From the NCBI GenBank assembly GCA_964534355.1, contig CAZHNZ010000033.1, forward strand, positions 1 to 35,098: a DNA stretch of 35,098 nt. The letters are read 5' to 3'. The position numbers were made by a program, and so were the translations under genes. Shown piece by piece: positions 33,152-35,098 of the stretch; the first letter of the stretch is position 1, and each line of letters begins with the position of its first letter. This DNA is from CAXXIC01 sp964534355. Lineage in GTDB: Bacteria > Bacteroidota > Bacteroidia > Bacteroidales > UBA7332. A model generated the notes under the pieces. That model searched no databases and was not told where the DNA came from. It saw only the letters and a program-made list of their open reading frames with translations.

Positions 33152-33745
33152 TTAGTTGACTGTGTCTTGTTCGGATTCGTCGAAGTACAACTTCCAGTTG
33201 TTCTTTTTAATTATATATTGGGTCATCGATTCATTCGATACAAATCCGACACCACAGATGGTACGCGTCAGTTGCTTAATACGAATGAACTTGCGGGAGT
33301 ATATCTTTTTCGAATTTTGATCCCAATAGAGCTCCTGAGTTGTAAACTCTTCTCCTTTGAGGTTTTTAATTTTGACGTTTTTTTTCAGAATCCAGATGCG
33401 TTCCATTTTCAGGAAGAAAGCATAATCAGCCTTGATAGAGGCTTCAGCCCGCATCAAAGAGTCATATTTTTCTATATAAACTCCTTTTGTGAATGACCAG
33501 TAGGGTTTTGCACCTCTTTCGTACATCGCCCATAGGTCTGCTACCAGCTTGTAGCGGGTAATTCCCGAATCAGAAATCAGGGTAGAAACCTTGGTGGTGA
33601 GTAGAGTGGGTACAGCATCGGGGTTTTTGATGGCACGTACGGTGCCTTTCTCGTCGGAGCTGCACGATGTGCCCAAAACAAACATAAGGGCTATCGATAT
33701 AATAGCCCTTACGGATAGTCGCATATACTTGTATTTTGTTTTCAA
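33152..33745 (-). CDS. lptC: LPS export periplasmic protein
   Basis: LptC is the inner-membrane-linked bridge that passes lipopolysaccharide from LptBFG to LptA. The 197-residue protein has a lipoprotein-like signal ending LGTSC (cysteine about 28), so it would be a lipoprotein rather than the single-helix form of E. coli. The rest matches the LptC/YrbK layout: SDSGITRYKLVADLWAMYE, FLKMERIWILKKNVKIKNLKGEEFTTQELYWDQNSKKIYS and RTICGVGFVSN. The ATG at 33724 (MRLSVRA) is an alternative start. It lies 58 bases after the outer-membrane protein gene. Confidence 0.9.
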   Translation of the reverse strand: MKTKYKYMRLSVRAIISIALMFVLGTSCSSDEKGTVRAIKNPDAVPTLLTTKVSTLISDSGITRYKLVADLWAMYERGAKPYWSFTKGVYIEKYDSLMRAEASIKADYAFFLKMERIWILKKNVKIKNLKGEEFTTQELYWDQNSKKIYSRKFIRIKQLTRTICGVGFVSNESMTQYIIKKNNWKLYFDESEQDTVN

Positions 33746-33777
33746 AACAGGAATTCAAATGGTCTTGTAAGTAAAAA

Positions 33778-33792
33778 CAGGCAAAAAACCTG
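33778..33792 (-). terminator. Weak hairpin between the outer-membrane gene and lptC
   Basis: CAGG and CCTG form a 4-bp stem around an A-rich loop, followed on the minus strand by TTTTTAC. The stem is short. It may only partly reduce read-through into lptC, or be chance. Confidence 0.25.
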
Positions 33793-33803
33793 ACTCAAAA
33801 ATG

Positions 33804-35036
33804 TTAGTCAATTTTGCGTTTGTAAAACCAAAATTCGTTGAATGTGATATTTACGCTGAATTTCAGGTAACTTTCTTTAATCATCAGGCTGTTTTGCGGA
33901 TTGATTTTGGTGTATTCAACACCGAGATTCAATACCGAACGGCTGGTTTTAAATGGCAAACCAAGGCCCAAACTTACCCCATACTCTCCAAGAGATTGGT
34001 TGCGGATGTTTAGATAATTGTTTGATATATGAGCACCCATGCGGTATTTTACCCGTTCATAGTATTTACGTCCGGTTGCATTTGGGATGAATTCCACGCC
34101 TCCGGAAATACGGAAACGGTCGTTCAATGTATCCTTATGGCTGTAATAGTTTGCTTTGCTCCAGGTTTGGTACAAAGCATCAGATGCAATAGTCCAGTTT
34201 TTATTGAGCTGAATGGCTGCGCCCAGACCGTAACTCTCCGCAATATCAAAATCTATGCCGGTTGTCTTTGATTTGGTTGTGGTTGTATTCGACTGTACCG
34301 AAATGGTGTCGACCGTTGCACTCATCTTTGTTTTTGGTGAATAGGTTGCACCAATACAGAAGTTTTTGTCTTTGCCTGTGGTGAAATATTGTACCCCCAA
34401 ATCGGTTTTGAGAGCCCTTGTGCGCATTCTGATGGTTTCGCTGCCCGAGTATATGCCGGTTCCCAGTGTGGTCGTCTTGATGTGGTTGATGGTCCCAAAC
34501 AGATAGTTGAAATTGGCGCCCACAGAGAAGTTGCGGAATGGTGCCCATGCCAAACCACCATAAACCTGCGAAAAACCACCTTCGCCGCTGTATGTTTTTG
34601 TGCCGGTGGTTGTGTTCAGAGACAATGAGTCGCCAAACTGATAGCCAACGGTAGAGTACGGAACCAAACCGAAACTGGCACCCACATTTTTCCAGAGCGG
34701 AAATTGTATGGCAATATAATCCACGCCTCCGTTTTGTTTTGTTTCGCGGGCATTACCTTCGGCAAATTTGCCAATTTGACCGGATAGGCCAAAGTCGAAC
34801 AGAAAAGTAGTAGAGTCGATAGCAGAGTACGAAGCCGGATTGGCGTTGTTAATCCGATTGTTTTGTCTGAAGCCCAATGATGAGCCGCCCATTGCTCTTG
34901 CCGGGCCGAAAGAACCATCTGCTAATATGCCATACCCATAGCGGGTGTAGGGAGAGTTGGCCGAACTTTGAGCCTGTATGGACGATGAAGCGGTCAGGGC
35001 AATAAAGCCAAAAATAATCGATTTAATATTCTGCAT
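33804..35036 (-). CDS. Outer-membrane beta-barrel protein of the coaX-lptC cluster
   Basis: The 410-residue protein has a signal peptide (about 1-22, ending IQAQ). The mature part is full of alternating hydrophobic strands and glycines: SPYTRYGYGILADGSFG, ARAMGGSSLGF, INNANPASYSAIDSTTF and VSLGLGLPFKTSR. The NPASY and ARAMGG motifs and overall layout resemble FadL/OmpP1-like transport barrels of Bacteroidota. The substrate is not known. Unusually, the last strand (LKFSVNITFNEFWFY) is followed by KRKID. Its start codon lies inside the upstream coaX-like gene. Confidence 0.75.
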   Translation of the reverse strand: MQNIKSIIFGFIALTASSSIQAQSSANSPYTRYGYGILADGSFGPARAMGGSSLGFRQNNRINNANPASYSAIDSTTFLFDFGLSGQIGKFAEGNARETKQNGGVDYIAIQFPLWKNVGASFGLVPYSTVGYQFGDSLSLNTTTGTKTYSGEGGFSQVYGGLAWAPFRNFSVGANFNYLFGTINHIKTTTLGTGIYSGSETIRMRTRALKTDLGVQYFTTGKDKNFCIGATYSPKTKMSATVDTISVQSNTTTTKSKTTGIDFDIAESYGLGAAIQLNKNWTIASDALYQTWSKANYYSHKDTLNDRFRISGGVEFIPNATGRKYYERVKYRMGAHISNNYLNIRNQSLGEYGVSLGLGLPFKTSRSVLNLGVEYTKINPQNSLMIKESYLKFSVNITFNEFWFYKRKID

Positions 35037-35098
35037 TGTAGTTTAATATTCTGTTTAAGCCTTTTATAACAAGGAATTCATCTGCAAAGATGGCTCTT
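35023..35098 (-). CDS. coaX: Type III pantothenate kinase, 3' end only
   Basis: A minus-strand frame open from the window edge to a TAA at 35023-35025 encodes 24 residues including ADEFLVIKGLNRILNYNAEY. FLV-x-x-GLNRIL-x-YN at the end is typical, from memory, of Bacteroidota CoaX, which makes 4'-phosphopantetheine precursors for CoA. CoaX is also a usual neighbour of the outer-membrane gene and lptC in this phylum. The frame overlaps the outer-membrane gene's start by 14 bases, so translation is likely coupled. Only the tail is seen, so the call is moderate. Confidence 0.62.
   Translation of the reverse strand, partial: RAIFADEFLVIKGLNRILNYNAEY

Noticed and set aside
1..35098. tRNA, rRNA, CRISPR, insertion sequence, prophage or defence system
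   Set aside because: I saw no cloverleaf, rRNA core motif, regularly spaced repeat array, transposase, integrase or toxin/nuclease gene in any intergenic gap or coding frame.

Overview
The window looks like a chromosomal segment of a Bacteroidota bacterium, most likely order Bacteroidales. Supporting signs are a predicted type IX secretion C-terminal sorting domain, repeated promoter elements of the TAnnTTTG / TTG type used by the Bacteroidota sigma factor, outer-membrane and lipopolysaccharide genes (lpxH, lptC), Bacteroidota-style gene orders, and a MeaB GTPase that implies methylmalonyl-CoA (propionate) metabolism. A Paludibacter-like genus would fit, but that is inference. Almost every gene is chromosomal core. 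No rRNA, tRNA, CRISPR array, insertion sequence or prophage was seen.

Layout. 1-8.3 kb is the most accessory part: the 3' end of an outer-membrane protein gene, a secreted DUF6055 protease-like protein with a beta-helix and a T9SS tail, a hemolysin-III membrane protein, and a two-gene minus-strand unit of an AraC regulator followed by a large secreted glycosidase that fuses a GH43-like propeller to a GH106-type rhamnosidase. A GC-rich structured repeat with twin 11-bp direct repeats lies upstream of that unit. 8.3-12.5 kb holds minus-strand housekeeping genes: a DUF3109 protein, gpmI, a MIP18/SufT-like gene with lpxH, and radC. 12.7-16.6 kb is one soluble hybrid histidine kinase with five PAS-like segments, two receiver domains and an Hpt domain. 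16.6-18.7 kb carries a family 2 glycosyltransferase, efp, and the short rpmH gene.

18.9-23.4 kb is a plus-strand cluster with envelope and RNA functions: a membrane-anchored PASTA protein, an RluD-type pseudouridine synthase, D-Ala-D-Ala ligase, an acyltransferase and a free-standing B3/4 domain. Several of its junctions are overlaps or gaps of only a few bases. 23.4-26.2 kb has a Crp/Fnr regulator divergent from a serine hydrolase plus birA pair. 26.2-29.5 kb is a minus-strand rlmN-pdxA-meaB unit. 29.6-35.1 kb is a minus-strand envelope-biogenesis run: the 3' end of a probable coaX, an outer-membrane beta-barrel protein, lptC, a CorC/HlyC-type CBS protein, and a membrane-anchored PpiC-type chaperone.

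No clearly new multi-gene defence or mobile system is visible. The best leads are the fused glycosidase with its co-transcribed regulator, the structured repeat at 8.15-8.25 kb, the palindrome between radC and the hybrid kinase, and the DUF6055/beta-helix/T9SS protein.
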